Part shown: in pieces, positions 7,424-16,298 of the stretch
Layout of the letters: each line of letters starts with the position of its first letter
How positions within the stretch are numbered: position 1 is the first letter of the stretch
Origin: DATJPR01 sp963811705
GTDB lineage: Bacteria > Bacteroidota > Ignavibacteria > UBA10030 > UBA6906
DNA length: 64,000 bases
Direction: 5' to 3'
Assembly (NCBI GenBank): GCA_963811705.1
Contig: CAWESL010000002.1
Span: 62,001-126,000 of the forward strand
Notes under the pieces: generated by a model
What the model saw: only the letters and a program-made list of their open reading frames with translations
Told to the model about the DNA's origin: nothing
The model's database searches: none
Position numbers and translations under genes: made by a program

Positions 7424-9154
7424 TTACATGATAACTTCGAGAGTATTATAGCCCAGGGAACGGGCTTGTTGGATCTCATCGATCCCTTCGAGTGGTTCCT
7501 GTCGTTTTCCTCCTTTCTGTTTGTATTTTCCTCCCCGCGGTGTCTGACCGTCGGCCACGTTCGCCGACTGGCCGGACGCGACGACGTCGATGCGTTGAAC
7601 ATCAATCCCCCGATCCTGCAGCGCCTGCCGCAGGTCGGTGAGTTGCGATTCAACAGCCGCCTTGACTGCCGGCTGGGCGACGTCAATTTGCGCCTGGAGA
7701 CGGCCATCTTCCATTTTCATTTTCAAAACGATTTCTCCGAGGGATTCCGGCTTCAACGTGACACGAAGCTCCTGCGTCGTGTCGGTCATTGTGACCGTCA
7801 GCCCTTTGATCACCTGATCCACCACCGCACGCGAGAGTTCGCGCGGAAGAGGCATCGGCAGCTCGGGGGTCGTGGGTGTTCTCAACTCCACTGTCGGAAG
7901 GTTGCCAACAGAGGTCCCGGAGGGGTGAAGCGTTGTCCGGGATACGGTGAATGGTGTCGCGCGTTCGGGTGGCGTCGCATTCTTCGCGGCGGGAGCGGAC
8001 GATGGTGCAGCGTCCTTTTTTCCCTCTTGATCAGTGAAGCTGCTTTCCCCCGAGGGGGTAGACTCCACCGGAGCCACTCCCACGGGCTGTTTCACGGTCT
8101 GCCCGGTTCCGGACGCGGTCGAAGTTCCGCCGTCCTTATCGGAAACAACACGATGGACTTGTGCGGAAGCGGATTCGACAGCCTGCTTCACGATCGCTTC
8201 TTCCACCGTCTGTGGCGTGAACGAAGTCCGCCCTGAGTCAGCGCCTCGAATCGTCTTCTGGGCCGGAATCCTGGTGTCCACTATTGGTGCCGATTGAACC
8301 TTCGCTTCACTCTTTTGCGAATCCTCCGTTCGCGGTGCCGCATTCAGCTGGTCGGCGACTGCGGGTTCTTTCGCCGCTGCAGGCGATGGAGGCGAGTCGG
8401 GGACGATGAAGTTCTTTACCGGCGGCGGAGCGGTCTTCGCCGCGGGCATGTCGTGCGAACGGTCCGGCACCGGAGCAATCGGCGTTTTTTCACTGTTGGC
8501 GCTTTCAGGAACAACCTGCGGCATGACGGGAAGATTAACAACCTTCTGGGGGGCCTGCTGTGGAACAACGGCCGGTGGCGGCGTGGCCGCCTTCTGATCG
8601 CTCCCCATCACTTTCGTGTCAGGGAGGGTCAACCCTGCGAGCGCTATGAGAGCATCTCCCGTCAACGTCGCTGTCGTTTGAGCGACGAGTTGTGAAACAG
8701 CAGCGCTGGTTGACATCGCGACTGTCGAACCGGCGACGCTCTGTGCGGCGCCTTCCGATTTCGTTTCGGAGACTTCTCCCATACCCGATTCTTGTGATGC
8801 TCCCACGACCGACGGTTCCGGGCTTGCGCTGCGGACAAGGATCGCCGTGAGGGCAACGGGGGTAGCACACGCAATCTGATTGGCAAGCGTCTGGAGGACA
8901 TCAGCGTCGTTCTGATTCTTCGCGTCGTTGTCGCCTTTTGCCTCTTTGGTCTTTCCGGAGCCCTTGGTGTGTGTCCGCCGGGGCGAGGTTGATTCGATGG
9001 TTTTTGCGCTTTCCTGCGATTGCTCACCAATGGCAGACTGGAGAGCGTTCTTGAAAGTCCCGACCTGTTCCGGGCCGCCCGCGGGTTCGTTGGCCTGTTT
9101 CACCATCGAAGGAGAACCCGGGGCAACCGCAATTGCTGGAAGTTCCTGCGCCAT
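7424..9154 (-). CDS. fliK: FliK, hook-length control protein
   Basis: FliK measures hook length and triggers the FlhB switch. The 576-residue protein has a long, low-complexity, Pro/Ala/Ser/Thr-rich N-terminal part (about residues 1-410) that would act as the ruler, and the conserved C-terminal Flg_hook domain with ELRVTLKPESLGEIVLKM and the following helix (about 440-530). The start at 9154 (MAQELP) is four bases after the stop of the upstream gene; an upstream extension would overlap that gene. As usual in the family, only the C-terminal domain is well conserved. Confidence 0.93.
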   Translation of the reverse strand: MAQELPAIAVAPGSPSMVKQANEPAGGPEQVGTFKNALQSAIGEQSQESAKTIESTSPRRTHTKGSGKTKEAKGDNDAKNQNDADVLQTLANQIACATPVALTAILVRSASPEPSVVGASQESGMGEVSETKSEGAAQSVAGSTVAMSTSAAVSQLVAQTTATLTGDALIALAGLTLPDTKVMGSDQKAATPPPAVVPQQAPQKVVNLPVMPQVVPESANSEKTPIAPVPDRSHDMPAAKTAPPPVKNFIVPDSPPSPAAAKEPAVADQLNAAPRTEDSQKSEAKVQSAPIVDTRIPAQKTIRGADSGRTSFTPQTVEEAIVKQAVESASAQVHRVVSDKDGGTSTASGTGQTVKQPVGVAPVESTPSGESSFTDQEGKKDAAPSSAPAAKNATPPERATPFTVSRTTLHPSGTSVGNLPTVELRTPTTPELPMPLPRELSRAVVDQVIKGLTVTMTDTTQELRVTLKPESLGEIVLKMKMEDGRLQAQIDVAQPAVKAAVESQLTDLRQALQDRGIDVQRIDVVASGQSANVADGQTPRGGKYKQKGGKRQEPLEGIDEIQQARSLGYNTLEVIM

Positions 9155-9158
9155 ACGA

Positions 9159-9704
9159 TCACCTGAAAAGTTTTGACGCCCGGTCCGGTTGGATCGAAGC
9201 GATGATTTTTGCTGCCTGTCGCGCCTTGACATATTTCAACAGCTCTTTCGTCTCCTCGTCGCTGAGCCTCAAGAGAATTTTTGCCGCGTCCTCGGGGGGC
9301 ATCGCTTCCAGGATCTTCGCACGGGATTTCTGCAGCTTCATTCTGGAACTGTCGATGGACGCGGTTACCGGTGCTGTCGAATCCTGTTGTACTGGAACTG
9401 CTGCGACCGTCCCCTTGTCGCGCTCCGCGCTCAAAGCCGCTAGAAGCGCGTTAACGCTGTCACGATAGACGGCAACGCTGTCCGGCGCGACCGGCTTCGG
9501 GGGCATGAGCTCGTTCGGCATCGGTCCCGCATACTCCCGGAGATATTTCGGCGCATGGGCGATTGCCACGGTATCGACCGCCGGCGCCATCGTTGCGCTT
9601 CCTTTCAGAAGATCGGGGCGCAGCATCAGGGTGCCGAACACCACGATCGCCGAAAGAATGAACGTTGTGGCGATCACCAGGATGTACGGGAGGCTGTTTT
9701 TCAT
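9159..9704 (-). CDS. motE: MotE-like flagellar protein (MgtE-N domain)
   Basis: This 181-residue protein has an N-terminal signal anchor (YILVIATTFILSAIVVFGTLM), a variable, probably periplasmic linker, and a C-terminal MgtE_N-type helical module (ILEAMPPEDAAKILLRLSDE, then KYVKARQAAKIIASI) as in COG3334/MotE proteins encoded with fliJ and fliK. In alpha-proteobacteria MotE is a periplasmic chaperone for MotC; in other phyla its role is not established. The module resembles part of FliG. It follows fliJ by one base. Confidence 0.85.
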   Translation of the reverse strand: MKNSLPYILVIATTFILSAIVVFGTLMLRPDLLKGSATMAPAVDTVAIAHAPKYLREYAGPMPNELMPPKPVAPDSVAVYRDSVNALLAALSAERDKGTVAAVPVQQDSTAPVTASIDSSRMKLQKSRAKILEAMPPEDAAKILLRLSDEETKELLKYVKARQAAKIIASIQPDRASKLFR

Positions 9705-9705
9705 G

Positions 9706-10161
9706 TCACATTCCCATCTTCATCCTTTGCGCAAGCACGTCGATCACCCGCTGCGCCTTGCGATCGTTCTCTTTCTCCGCGGCCTCTTTCCGTTTCGCAT
9801 CCAGGCTTTCAACCATCTGCCGCGACTGCGAACGTTCCACAAGTTCATCCCGCTTTGCCGTCTCTTTGGTCTTCACATCCTCGACCTTCTCGCCCTGCTG
9901 CGTAATCTGCCTGTTGACACTCTGAATGAAAGCCCTGCTTGTTTGCAGGTCTCCCGCACGCGATCGCGTCACGTCCGATGCCTGGTTAATCGCGGAATTC
10001 TGGGTTTGCTCGAGTTGGTTGAGCCGCTTCTCTTCCGCCTCACGCTTTTGCGCGATTGCCGCAAGTTCCCGTTGTGCGTTCTTCTCCTGGACAACCTTGA
10101 CTTTCAGGACAGTTGCGAGACCGGTGCCAGAGACTTTCATACGTTCGTCTTTCCCATGCAT
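9706..10161 (-). CDS. fliJ: FliJ, flagellar export chaperone
   Basis: FliJ is the coiled-coil central stalk of the FliHIJ export ATPase. The 151-residue protein is highly charged and helical throughout, with the N-terminal pattern TVLKVKVVQEKNAQRELA typical of the family. The first ATG overlaps the fliI stop (TAATG at 10163-10159); the second in-frame ATG at 10140 (MKVSGTGL) matches the normal family start better and has a purine-rich stretch upstream, so the true start may be there. Confidence 0.9.
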   Translation of the reverse strand: MHGKDERMKVSGTGLATVLKVKVVQEKNAQRELAAIAQKREAEEKRLNQLEQTQNSAINQASDVTRSRAGDLQTSRAFIQSVNRQITQQGEKVEDVKTKETAKRDELVERSQSRQMVESLDAKRKEAAEKENDRKAQRVIDVLAQRMKMGM

Positions 10162-11531
10162 TATGCAGCGATCATCATTTGTTCCAACCGGGCGACACTC
10201 TCTTTGTAATCCGCATGTTCCGAGGACGGCTGGCGCAGAAAGGCACGGATCGATTCCCAGTTCTTCAGTGCCTCATCGATCCTCGGGTTGGAGCCCCGGA
10301 CATAGGCACCAATATTGATAAGGTCCTCCGCCTCGCGATACGTCGCCATCATGTCCAGCAGCCGGTGAGCGGCTTTGCGATGCTGATCCGTCGTGATCGC
10401 GCTCATGACGCGGCTGACACTATCGAGCACGTCGACCGCGGGATAGTGGCCTGCCGATGCGAGTCGGCGGGAGAGCACAATGTGCCCGTCCAGGATGGAA
10501 CGCACGGCATCGGCAACCGGTTCGGTCATGTCGTCCCCTTCGACCAGGACCGTATAAAGCCCGGTGATGCTTCCCGATTTGCTGTTGCCGGCGCGTTCGA
10601 GCAATTTCGGCAGCATGGCGAACACCGACGGCGTATATCCCTTCGTCGTCGGCGGTTCACCGATTGCCAGGCCGACCTCCCGCTGCGCCATCGCAAATCG
10701 GGTGACGGAGTCCATCATCAACATCACGTTCTTCCCGTGATCGCGGAAGTACTCGGCAATCGTCGTCGCCATGAACGCCGCTTTCAACCGGATCAGCGGC
10801 GCCTGGTCGCTGGTCGCAACGACGACAACGGAACGGGCGAGCCCCTCCGGACCGAGCTCGGAATCAATGAATTCGGCAACCTCGCGTCCGCGTTCACCGA
10901 CAAGGGCGATCACGTTCACGTCGGCGGTCGTGTTCCGCGCGATCATTCCCAGCGTCACGCTTTTGCCGACGCCGCTCCCGGCGAAAATTCCAACACGCTG
11001 CCCCTTGCCGCAGGTCAGCAATGCATCGATGGCGCGAATCCCGGTTCCCACGGGCTCCGTGATCCTTTTGCGTTCGAGGGGGTTCGGGGGAGGACTGTAG
11101 ATTGACCGGACCTCTTGCGTCACCAGCGGCCCCCTGGCATCCAGCGGACGCCCAAGACCGTCGAGAACGCGCCCGAGAAGTTCTTCGCCGACATTAACGG
11201 ACAATGCCCTGTTGGTCGCAACAATCTCGCTCCCCGGTCCCACCCGCGTCGCCTCGCCAAGGATCATGGAGAGAACGCGGTTGTCCCGGAAGCCCACCAC
11301 TTCCGATAGGACCGCGTCCTCTCCTTCCTTCGTCTTAATGACGCAGACGTCGCCAAGGGAGCAGTTGGGGCCGAGGGATTCGATGACCAGACCGATCACC
11401 TGGGTCACTTTCCCGTTCACCTTGACGAGATCGACCTGATGCAGCCGTGTAAGGAAGTTCCGCAGTCCGTCTGAATCGGTCTCCGGCGCCTCCACCGTGT
11501 CCACGCCTTCTATCATGCTTTGTATGCTCAC
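10161..11531 (-). CDS. fliI: FliI, flagellum-specific export ATPase
   Basis: FliI is the ATPase that energises and orders flagellar protein export. The 456-residue protein is collinear with the F1-beta-like family: N-terminal barrel, nucleotide-binding domain with P-loop GIFAGSGVGKS (about residues 180-190), GERGREVAEF segment, Walker B-like region NVMLMMDSVTRFAMAQRE, and C-terminal helical domain. The GTG start overlaps fliH by four bases (GTGA); an ATG five codons later is the alternative. Confidence 0.97.
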   Translation of the reverse strand: MSIQSMIEGVDTVEAPETDSDGLRNFLTRLHQVDLVKVNGKVTQVIGLVIESLGPNCSLGDVCVIKTKEGEDAVLSEVVGFRDNRVLSMILGEATRVGPGSEIVATNRALSVNVGEELLGRVLDGLGRPLDARGPLVTQEVRSIYSPPPNPLERKRITEPVGTGIRAIDALLTCGKGQRVGIFAGSGVGKSVTLGMIARNTTADVNVIALVGERGREVAEFIDSELGPEGLARSVVVVATSDQAPLIRLKAAFMATTIAEYFRDHGKNVMLMMDSVTRFAMAQREVGLAIGEPPTTKGYTPSVFAMLPKLLERAGNSKSGSITGLYTVLVEGDDMTEPVADAVRSILDGHIVLSRRLASAGHYPAVDVLDSVSRVMSAITTDQHRKAAHRLLDMMATYREAEDLINIGAYVRGSNPRIDEALKNWESIRAFLRQPSSEHADYKESVARLEQMMIAA

Positions 11532-12196
11532 CCGACGACCTGTCCGAATAATGCAGCCTCGATTTGTTCAAGCTGCGTAAACACCCTTGCGTCCACTGCC
11601 CCGGACGACGTATCCAGAATGCAACCTCCGGGATCAATCTTGTCGTCCGGTTCTATGACCAGGTCCCGGACGGATTGGGAGTTGGCCATGATGAATGTCT
11701 TATTGTTCCGCACCATCGGCTCGTCGCGCGGGTTGATGCGAAGCTTCAGAGTCTCGACGCCCACAACCCGCCGGATCCCTTCCTGAATCTGCCGAAGAAC
11801 GATTTCATCGTCGACCGTGACTTCGCGCTTGACGATTTTCCCGGCAACGGCGATGGCAAAACGAAAAGCTTCCTGTTCGAGCCGCGCCGTGAGCCGGGAG
11901 GACTCATTGTGCAGCGCCTGAAGGAACTGCCCGATGCGCGCCTGCTCTGCCGCCAGCTTGTGTTCCGCGGCCTCGGCTCCCGCGCGGCTGCCGTTCTCGA
12001 CCCCGTCGTCGAACCCGCGGCGGTACTCCTGCGCAAGCAACGCTTGGATATCCTCCGGCGGGATCGTCGTGGCCTTCTGGGCCTCCTGGTCCGATCCCTC
12101 GTTCTCGGTGGGGAGCATGATGGTTTCGATCCGGGGCAACGGCGAACTTACGCGCATCCGTCCCAACCGGCCGACGACTTTGATCACTTCAGACAA
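11528..12196 (-). CDS. fliH: FliH, export ATPase regulator
   Basis: FliH dimerises as a stalk that binds FliI and docks it at the C-ring. The 222-residue protein has a variable N-terminus, a helical stretch (EYRRGFDDGVENGSRAGAEA, about residues 57-76) containing Gly-spaced repeats typical of FliH, and the conserved C-terminal part (FAIAVAGKIVKREVTVDDE, LRINPRDEPMV, DPGGCILDTSSGAVDA). The start is a TTG at 12196 with GGAGG six bases upstream, overlapping the end of fliG by eight bases. Confidence 0.93.
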   Translation of the reverse strand: MSEVIKVVGRLGRMRVSSPLPRIETIMLPTENEGSDQEAQKATTIPPEDIQALLAQEYRRGFDDGVENGSRAGAEAAEHKLAAEQARIGQFLQALHNESSRLTARLEQEAFRFAIAVAGKIVKREVTVDDEIVLRQIQEGIRRVVGVETLKLRINPRDEPMVRNNKTFIMANSQSVRDLVIEPDDKIDPGGCILDTSSGAVDARVFTQLEQIEAALFGQVVG

Positions 12197-13223
12197 AGAC
12201 TTCCTCCGTTCCTCCGCGACCGGCGACGACGATTTCGCCCTGGTCTTCGAGTTGTTTCACGATCTCGACAACGCGCGTTTGGGCGCCTTCCACTTCTTTC
12301 AGGCGGACCGGCCCCATATACTGGAGCTCTTCCTGGAGCAATTCCCTGGCCCGCTCGCTCATATTCTGGAAGATCTTCTGTTTCAATTTTTCGTCCACAA
12401 CTTTGAGCGACAGGGCAAGCTCTTTCTTGTCCACTTCCCGCAGGATGCGCTGGATTCCCCGGTCGTCGATGTAGAGCAGATCCTCGAACAGGAACATGAG
12501 CCGTTTGATTTCGCCGGCGAGCTGGGGATCGTGTTGCTCGATGTTTTCGAGGATGACCTTGGCGGTCGCGTTGTTACACTTGTTCAGTACCGCCGCCATC
12601 GCTTTGGCACCCCCCATGACGCTCATGCTCTGGCTGATTTCGGACTTCGCGATTTCTTCCACAACATCCTCAACCTCGGTCAGCAATTGCGGCGACACTT
12701 TTCCGAGCGTCGCCATGCGGTAGCTGACGGTATGGCGGAGCTCATCGGGGAACTCGGTGAGCACCTGCGCGGTCTGATCGGGAGAGAGATTCGAGAGTAT
12801 CAGCGCGATGGTTTGCGGATGTTCTTTCTGGAGAAAACTCGCCAGCTGCTGTCCGTCCGCCTTCTTGAGAATGCCGAACCCTTTGACGTGCGTGAGCGCT
12901 TTCACCTTCTCGAGGATGTCCGTCGCCCTGCTGAATCCCAGCGAATTCTCCAAAAGGCGCTGGGCATAGTCCAGCCCTCCCTGCACAATGTATTCCTCGG
13001 CCATGATCATCTGATGGAACTCTTCGATGACCTTGTCCACCTTCGCGGAATGGATCCCCTTCATGTTGGAAATCTCTACCGTCAGGTTCTCAATCTCATC
13101 CTGGGAGAGTTCCCGCATGACCTTCGTCGCCGTCTCGACGTCCAGTGAAAGGACGAGAAGAGCAGCCTTCTGTCGGGATGACAGCCGTTCATTGGGTGCT
13201 GCTGTAATTCGCTGTTCCGCCAT
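12189..13223 (-). CDS. fliG: FliG, flagellar motor switch protein
   Basis: FliG forms the top of the C-ring and interacts with the stators to produce torque. The 344-residue protein has the N-terminal FliF-binding domain (LSSRQKAALLVLSLDVETA), the middle domain with EHPQTIALILSNLSPDQTAQVL, and the C-terminal torque helix region (MFLFEDLLYIDDRGIQRILREV) carrying the expected charged residues. Length and order are canonical. It starts seven bases after fliF ends. Confidence 0.98.
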   Translation of the reverse strand: MAEQRITAAPNERLSSRQKAALLVLSLDVETATKVMRELSQDEIENLTVEISNMKGIHSAKVDKVIEEFHQMIMAEEYIVQGGLDYAQRLLENSLGFSRATDILEKVKALTHVKGFGILKKADGQQLASFLQKEHPQTIALILSNLSPDQTAQVLTEFPDELRHTVSYRMATLGKVSPQLLTEVEDVVEEIAKSEISQSMSVMGGAKAMAAVLNKCNNATAKVILENIEQHDPQLAGEIKRLMFLFEDLLYIDDRGIQRILREVDKKELALSLKVVDEKLKQKIFQNMSERARELLQEELQYMGPVRLKEVEGAQTRVVEIVKQLEDQGEIVVAGRGGTEEVFV

Positions 13224-13229
13224 GGGACA

Positions 13230-13715
13230 TCAATCCTCGGCAAGCCATACTTTGAGCAATCGGGATGTTTCTCCCGGTTTATCCCGGATGTAATCGTTCA
13301 CCCGGTCCCTCCTCTGCGCGCGCAGCATTGCCTCTGGCGAAACCTCCTCCTCGATCGTCGGCAGTTCCACCGCCGTCTTCTTCTGCCGGAGTGCGGCAGT
13401 AGCGGAGTTCTGGAGATCGACGAGTTGTTCGTTCGAAACGCCCGGCAGCCGGACCCGCACCCGGTTGAGGAGCGAACGGAGAATGAACACACCGCCGGCC
13501 ATTGCACCGATGACAAATAGTTTCACCGCCCAGCCGTACCAGTCGGACGACTGCGGCTGTTTATACACAAGATCCTGCTCGCCGCCGTTGACGCCGAAGG
13601 AGAGATTTGTGACCGACACCTCGTCGCTCCTGCCCGGGTTGAATCCCACGCTCTTCTTCACGAGATCGGTCAGCTTGTTCATTTCGTCCTGCGGGCGCGG
13701 GGTGAACTCCGTCAC
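13230..13715 (-). CDS. fliF: FliF C-terminal fragment (frame-shifted part of the MS-ring gene)
   Basis: This 161-residue frame carries the C-terminal third of the MS-ring protein FliF: the end of the periplasmic ring-building domain (EMNKLTDLVKKSVGFNPGR), the second membrane helix (AVKLFVIGAMAGGVFILRSLL) and the cytosolic FliG-binding tail (DYIRDKPGETSRLLKVWL). It can start at a GTG (13715-13713) that overlaps the TGA of the preceding frame. In complete FliF proteins this part is fused to the previous fragment. It is probably not independent but joined by a frameshift or separated by a sequencing error. Confidence 0.85.
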   Translation of the reverse strand: MTEFTPRPQDEMNKLTDLVKKSVGFNPGRSDEVSVTNLSFGVNGGEQDLVYKQPQSSDWYGWAVKLFVIGAMAGGVFILRSLLNRVRVRLPGVSNEQLVDLQNSATAALRQKKTAVELPTIEEEVSPEAMLRAQRRDRVNDYIRDKPGETSRLLKVWLAED

Positions 13716-14779
13716 CTTCTCCCCCCTTTATCGACGGTCTTCGGCACGCCGTTGACGACGGCGGCCACCGACAGGCGTTTGATGTTGCCCAGGTTCTCGA
13801 CGATATGCTCGACCGTTTTGTTCACTTCATAATTTGTGACCGAGCTTGTTTTGGTGGCGGGCGCCGCGGAATCAGACTGCGGCGTCTTTTCCTCCTGGGT
13901 CTGTTCGCTCCGAATCGCGGTGTTTTCCGGGTCGTATTGCTCAAGCGTCCGATCCACCTGGCTGAAGTCGAGGTCGGCGGTCACCTGGACAAGCGCATTG
14001 CCCTGACCGACCACGCTTTCGAGAAGCGATTGCGCCTTCGTCGCAAGATAAGACTCCACCTGGTGCTGCAGTTCATACTGCGTCGAAGTCGTCGACGCCA
14101 GGGAATTGCTCTTGTTCTCGGACAGGAGGACGCCGCGCGAATCGACGATCGTGACGTTCCCGGCATCGAGCCCTTCGATGCTGCTGGCGATCAGGTGCGA
14201 GATCCCTTTGACCGATTCGGGTCTCAGGGGCAGACCGGATTTCAACTTGAGGATGACCGAAGCGGTCGCGGGTTTCTCATCTTCCTTGAAGAGCGCCTTC
14301 TCCGGCACGACCAGGTGCACGCGAGCGGCTTCGACTTCCTCGATCTGGAGAATCGTGCGCACGAGCTCCCCTTCGAGAGCCCGGCGATAGTTGATCTTCT
14401 GGACGAAGTCCGAAACGCCCAGGTTCGTGCGGTCGAACAACTCGTAGCCGATGATGCTCGATTGCGGCAGACCTTCTCCTGCAAGCGACAAACGCAGATC
14501 GTAGACTTGCTCCTTGGGAATCAGAATGGACTTGCCACCGTCCTCCAGTTGATAGGGGACGGACTTCTCTTTTAGCTTCTCGACGATCTTGGAGGCGTCC
14601 TGCTCGTTCAGATTACTGAAGAGCGTGGCGTAACTCGGACGGTTGACAAACGACACGAGCGCGATGATGCCGGCGACCACCGCGACGGTGACACCGCCCA
14701 ACGTGACCTTTTGGCCGAGTGTCAACCGACGGATGAAGTGCGTTACCTGCTCTGTGGGTTGGGTCTGCGATGATGGCAT
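13712..14779 (-). CDS. fliF: FliF N-terminal fragment, MS-ring protein (frame ends early)
   Basis: FliF builds the MS-ring in the inner membrane, the first structure of the basal body. This 355-residue frame has the first membrane helix (VTLGGVTVAVVAGIIALVSFV), the YscJ-like ring domains (YATLFSNLNEQDASKIVEKL, AARVHLVVPEKALF) and the periplasmic domain up to LSVAAVVNGVPK. It then stops at TGA 13714-13712, shortly after a run of six G (13726-13721). Adding one G there reads on as KGGEKVTEFTPRP and gives a normal FliF of about 516 residues. The two frames overlap by four bases. Confidence 0.93.
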   Translation of the reverse strand: MPSSQTQPTEQVTHFIRRLTLGQKVTLGGVTVAVVAGIIALVSFVNRPSYATLFSNLNEQDASKIVEKLKEKSVPYQLEDGGKSILIPKEQVYDLRLSLAGEGLPQSSIIGYELFDRTNLGVSDFVQKINYRRALEGELVRTILQIEEVEAARVHLVVPEKALFKEDEKPATASVILKLKSGLPLRPESVKGISHLIASSIEGLDAGNVTIVDSRGVLLSENKSNSLASTTSTQYELQHQVESYLATKAQSLLESVVGQGNALVQVTADLDFSQVDRTLEQYDPENTAIRSEQTQEEKTPQSDSAAPATKTSSVTNYEVNKTVEHIVENLGNIKRLSVAAVVNGVPKTVDKGGRR

Positions 14780-14783
14780 GGCA

Positions 14784-15089
14784 TTACACCTGGATTCTCA
14801 TGAGCTCCTGGTACGCACTGATGGCCTTGTTCCGGATTTCCATCAGCAGGTCGAAACTGGTCTTTGCCTTCTCCGCTGCAATCATGACGTCGTGCAAGTC
14901 GATGTCCTGGCCGTCGATCATCTGGTCCACCGCCTTGTTGGCCTGAACCTGAAGATTGTTCACGTCTTTGACGGCCTGCGTCAACGTATCACCAAACGAG
15001 ACCGTGGCGTCTCTTGCCGACTTTTCGGCGGTTTTCCGCTCCAGTCCTACCGTCGGTAGGATGGTGAGTGCCTGATCGATCTTCATCAC
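14784..15089 (-). CDS. fliE: FliE, basal-body adaptor
   Basis: FliE joins the MS-ring to the rod. The 101-residue protein has the family C-terminus almost intact (DVMIAAEKAKTSFDLLMEIR, then KAISAYQELMRIQV) and the middle segment NNLQVQANKAVDQM. The first codon is a GTG overlapping the upstream stop; an ATG directly after it (15086) is an equally good start. fliF begins four bases after fliE ends. Confidence 0.95.
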   Translation of the reverse strand: MMKIDQALTILPTVGLERKTAEKSARDATVSFGDTLTQAVKDVNNLQVQANKAVDQMIDGQDIDLHDVMIAAEKAKTSFDLLMEIRNKAISAYQELMRIQV

Positions 15090-15379
15090 TATGCCTTTCG
15101 GTCGAACATCGTTCCGGTCTGAACCGGACCGGAGAGCCCGCGTGGAGAATAAGTGGTGTGGGCGGCGATTTCCGGTGAGGATTCCGGGAACAGGGCTGCG
15201 AAGTATTCTTTCTCTTCGGGGGTTACGACGGATTCACTCCCGGAGGCTGAAGCCGCGGCAGGGGGAGCGAACGATTCCGGCTTGAGGGTCGGGAAGTCGT
15301 TGCCGCCTTTGATGACGCGATGCTTGAGCAGGTCGGTCTGTTGGACGGGGAGAGGATTGTTCAGTCCGCGAATATCCAT
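15089..15379 (-). CDS. Hypothetical protein in basal-body operon (flgC-fliE gap)
   Basis: This 96-residue protein is not one I can place in a named family. It has no membrane segment or signal peptide. The N-terminal half is Pro/Ala/Ser-rich, and the C-terminal half contains TPEEKEYFAALFPESSPEIA, which looks like an amphipathic helix, before a short tail. It lies two bases after flgC and its stop overlaps the fliE start, so it is translated with the rod genes. A rod or export accessory role is possible from position only. Confidence 0.75.
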   Translation of the reverse strand: MDIRGLNNPLPVQQTDLLKHRVIKGGNDFPTLKPESFAPPAAASASGSESVVTPEEKEYFAALFPESSPEIAAHTTYSPRGLSGPVQTGTMFDRKA

Positions 15380-15381
15380 TG

Positions 15382-15882
15382 CTAGATCTCCAGAGAATCT
15401 TTCGCCATCGTTTTCGCTGCGGAAATCGCAGTAACGTTTGCTTCGAATGAGCGCGAGGTCGCGATCATATTCACCATTTCCGTGACCACATTGACGTTCG
15501 GCATGGCAACATACCCATTCGCATCGGCATCGGGGTTGCCTGGATCATAGATCATCCTCGGCGGCGAAGTGTCTTCCGATTCCGTCGCAGAAATCCCGGC
15601 GGGGACCGTTTGCTCATCCGTAAGCGTAAAACTGCCGCCGCTCAGATGATTGGCGTCCGTCGTGGAAAGCTTGAGGCCGGCCTGTTTCATTACCGAGGAA
15701 AAGACCTGCACGGCACGTGCCTTGAACGTGACGACTTTGCGGCGATAGGGCGTTCCTGCGGCTGTCCGCGTCGTCTCGGCGTTTGCCAGGTTTTCCGCGA
15801 TGGAGTTCATCCGGCGGCGCTGGGCGCTCAATCCGGCGGCGCTGATGTTCAACCCTGTGAAAATGCTCTCGACTTTATTCAT
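15382..15882 (-). CDS. flgC: FlgC, proximal rod protein
   Basis: FlgC is one of the proximal rod subunits. The 166-residue protein has the N-terminal rod motif (MNSIAENLANAETTRTAAGTP), the central YVAMPNVNVVTEMVNMIATS motif of the FlgC family and the C-terminal heptad helix (SFEANVTAISAAKTMAKDSL). It is somewhat longer than the usual 135-150 residues through an insertion around residues 70-115. Its start overlaps flgB by four bases. Confidence 0.96.
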   Translation of the reverse strand: MNKVESIFTGLNISAAGLSAQRRRMNSIAENLANAETTRTAAGTPYRRKVVTFKARAVQVFSSVMKQAGLKLSTTDANHLSGGSFTLTDEQTVPAGISATESEDTSPPRMIYDPGNPDADANGYVAMPNVNVVTEMVNMIATSRSFEANVTAISAAKTMAKDSLEI

Positions 15883-16298
15883 TGGGACCCCCGAATGCTC
15901 TTCTCCAACGCAAGAAAGGCCTGGCTCGTCAGCCGCGACGCGAACTTGTAACGGATCTGGTTCTTCGCCAGCTCACCCATTTCCTGATCGATGTCGACGC
16001 CGTTCACGCCGCTCGCCAGCGCATCTCCATCCGGACTCTTCACGTCTTCGACATACGGCCGAGCTTGCGTGGCGGAAGTAATGCCGATCGGAATATGCCG
16101 GGGGTCGGTCGCCGTTCCGCTCAACCGCAACTGGTCTCCGTCGTCGGAGCCAAGCTGCTCTTCGAAATTCACCTGCTTCGGAACGTAGCCCGCCGTCCCT
16201 GCGTTGGCGATGTTTGCGGCAATCGTCTTGTGTCGCAAGGCATACGCGCTCAACGCCCTTCCAAGGGCGGGGATGGTTGTAAAATCGAACAGCTTCAT
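15879..16298 (-). CDS. flgB: FlgB, proximal rod protein
   Basis: FlgB is the most MS-ring-proximal rod protein after FliE. The 139-residue protein contains the N-terminal motif LRHKTIAANIANAGTAGYVP and the C-terminal MGELAKNQIRYKFASRLTSQ helix. No strong Shine-Dalgarno precedes the ATG at 16298. It is the first large gene of the long flagellar operon and follows a 255-base leader-like stretch and a small ORF. Confidence 0.96.
   Translation of the reverse strand: MKLFDFTTIPALGRALSAYALRHKTIAANIANAGTAGYVPKQVNFEEQLGSDDGDQLRLSGTATDPRHIPIGITSATQARPYVEDVKSPDGDALASGVNGVDIDQEMGELAKNQIRYKFASRLTSQAFLALEKSIRGSQ

Noticed and set aside
10114..10129. Sigma-54-like TGGCAC-N5-TCGCA in fliJ
   Set aside because: It keeps GG-N10-GC but lies inside a tightly coupled operon and near the start of fliJ, where a promoter would have little purpose.
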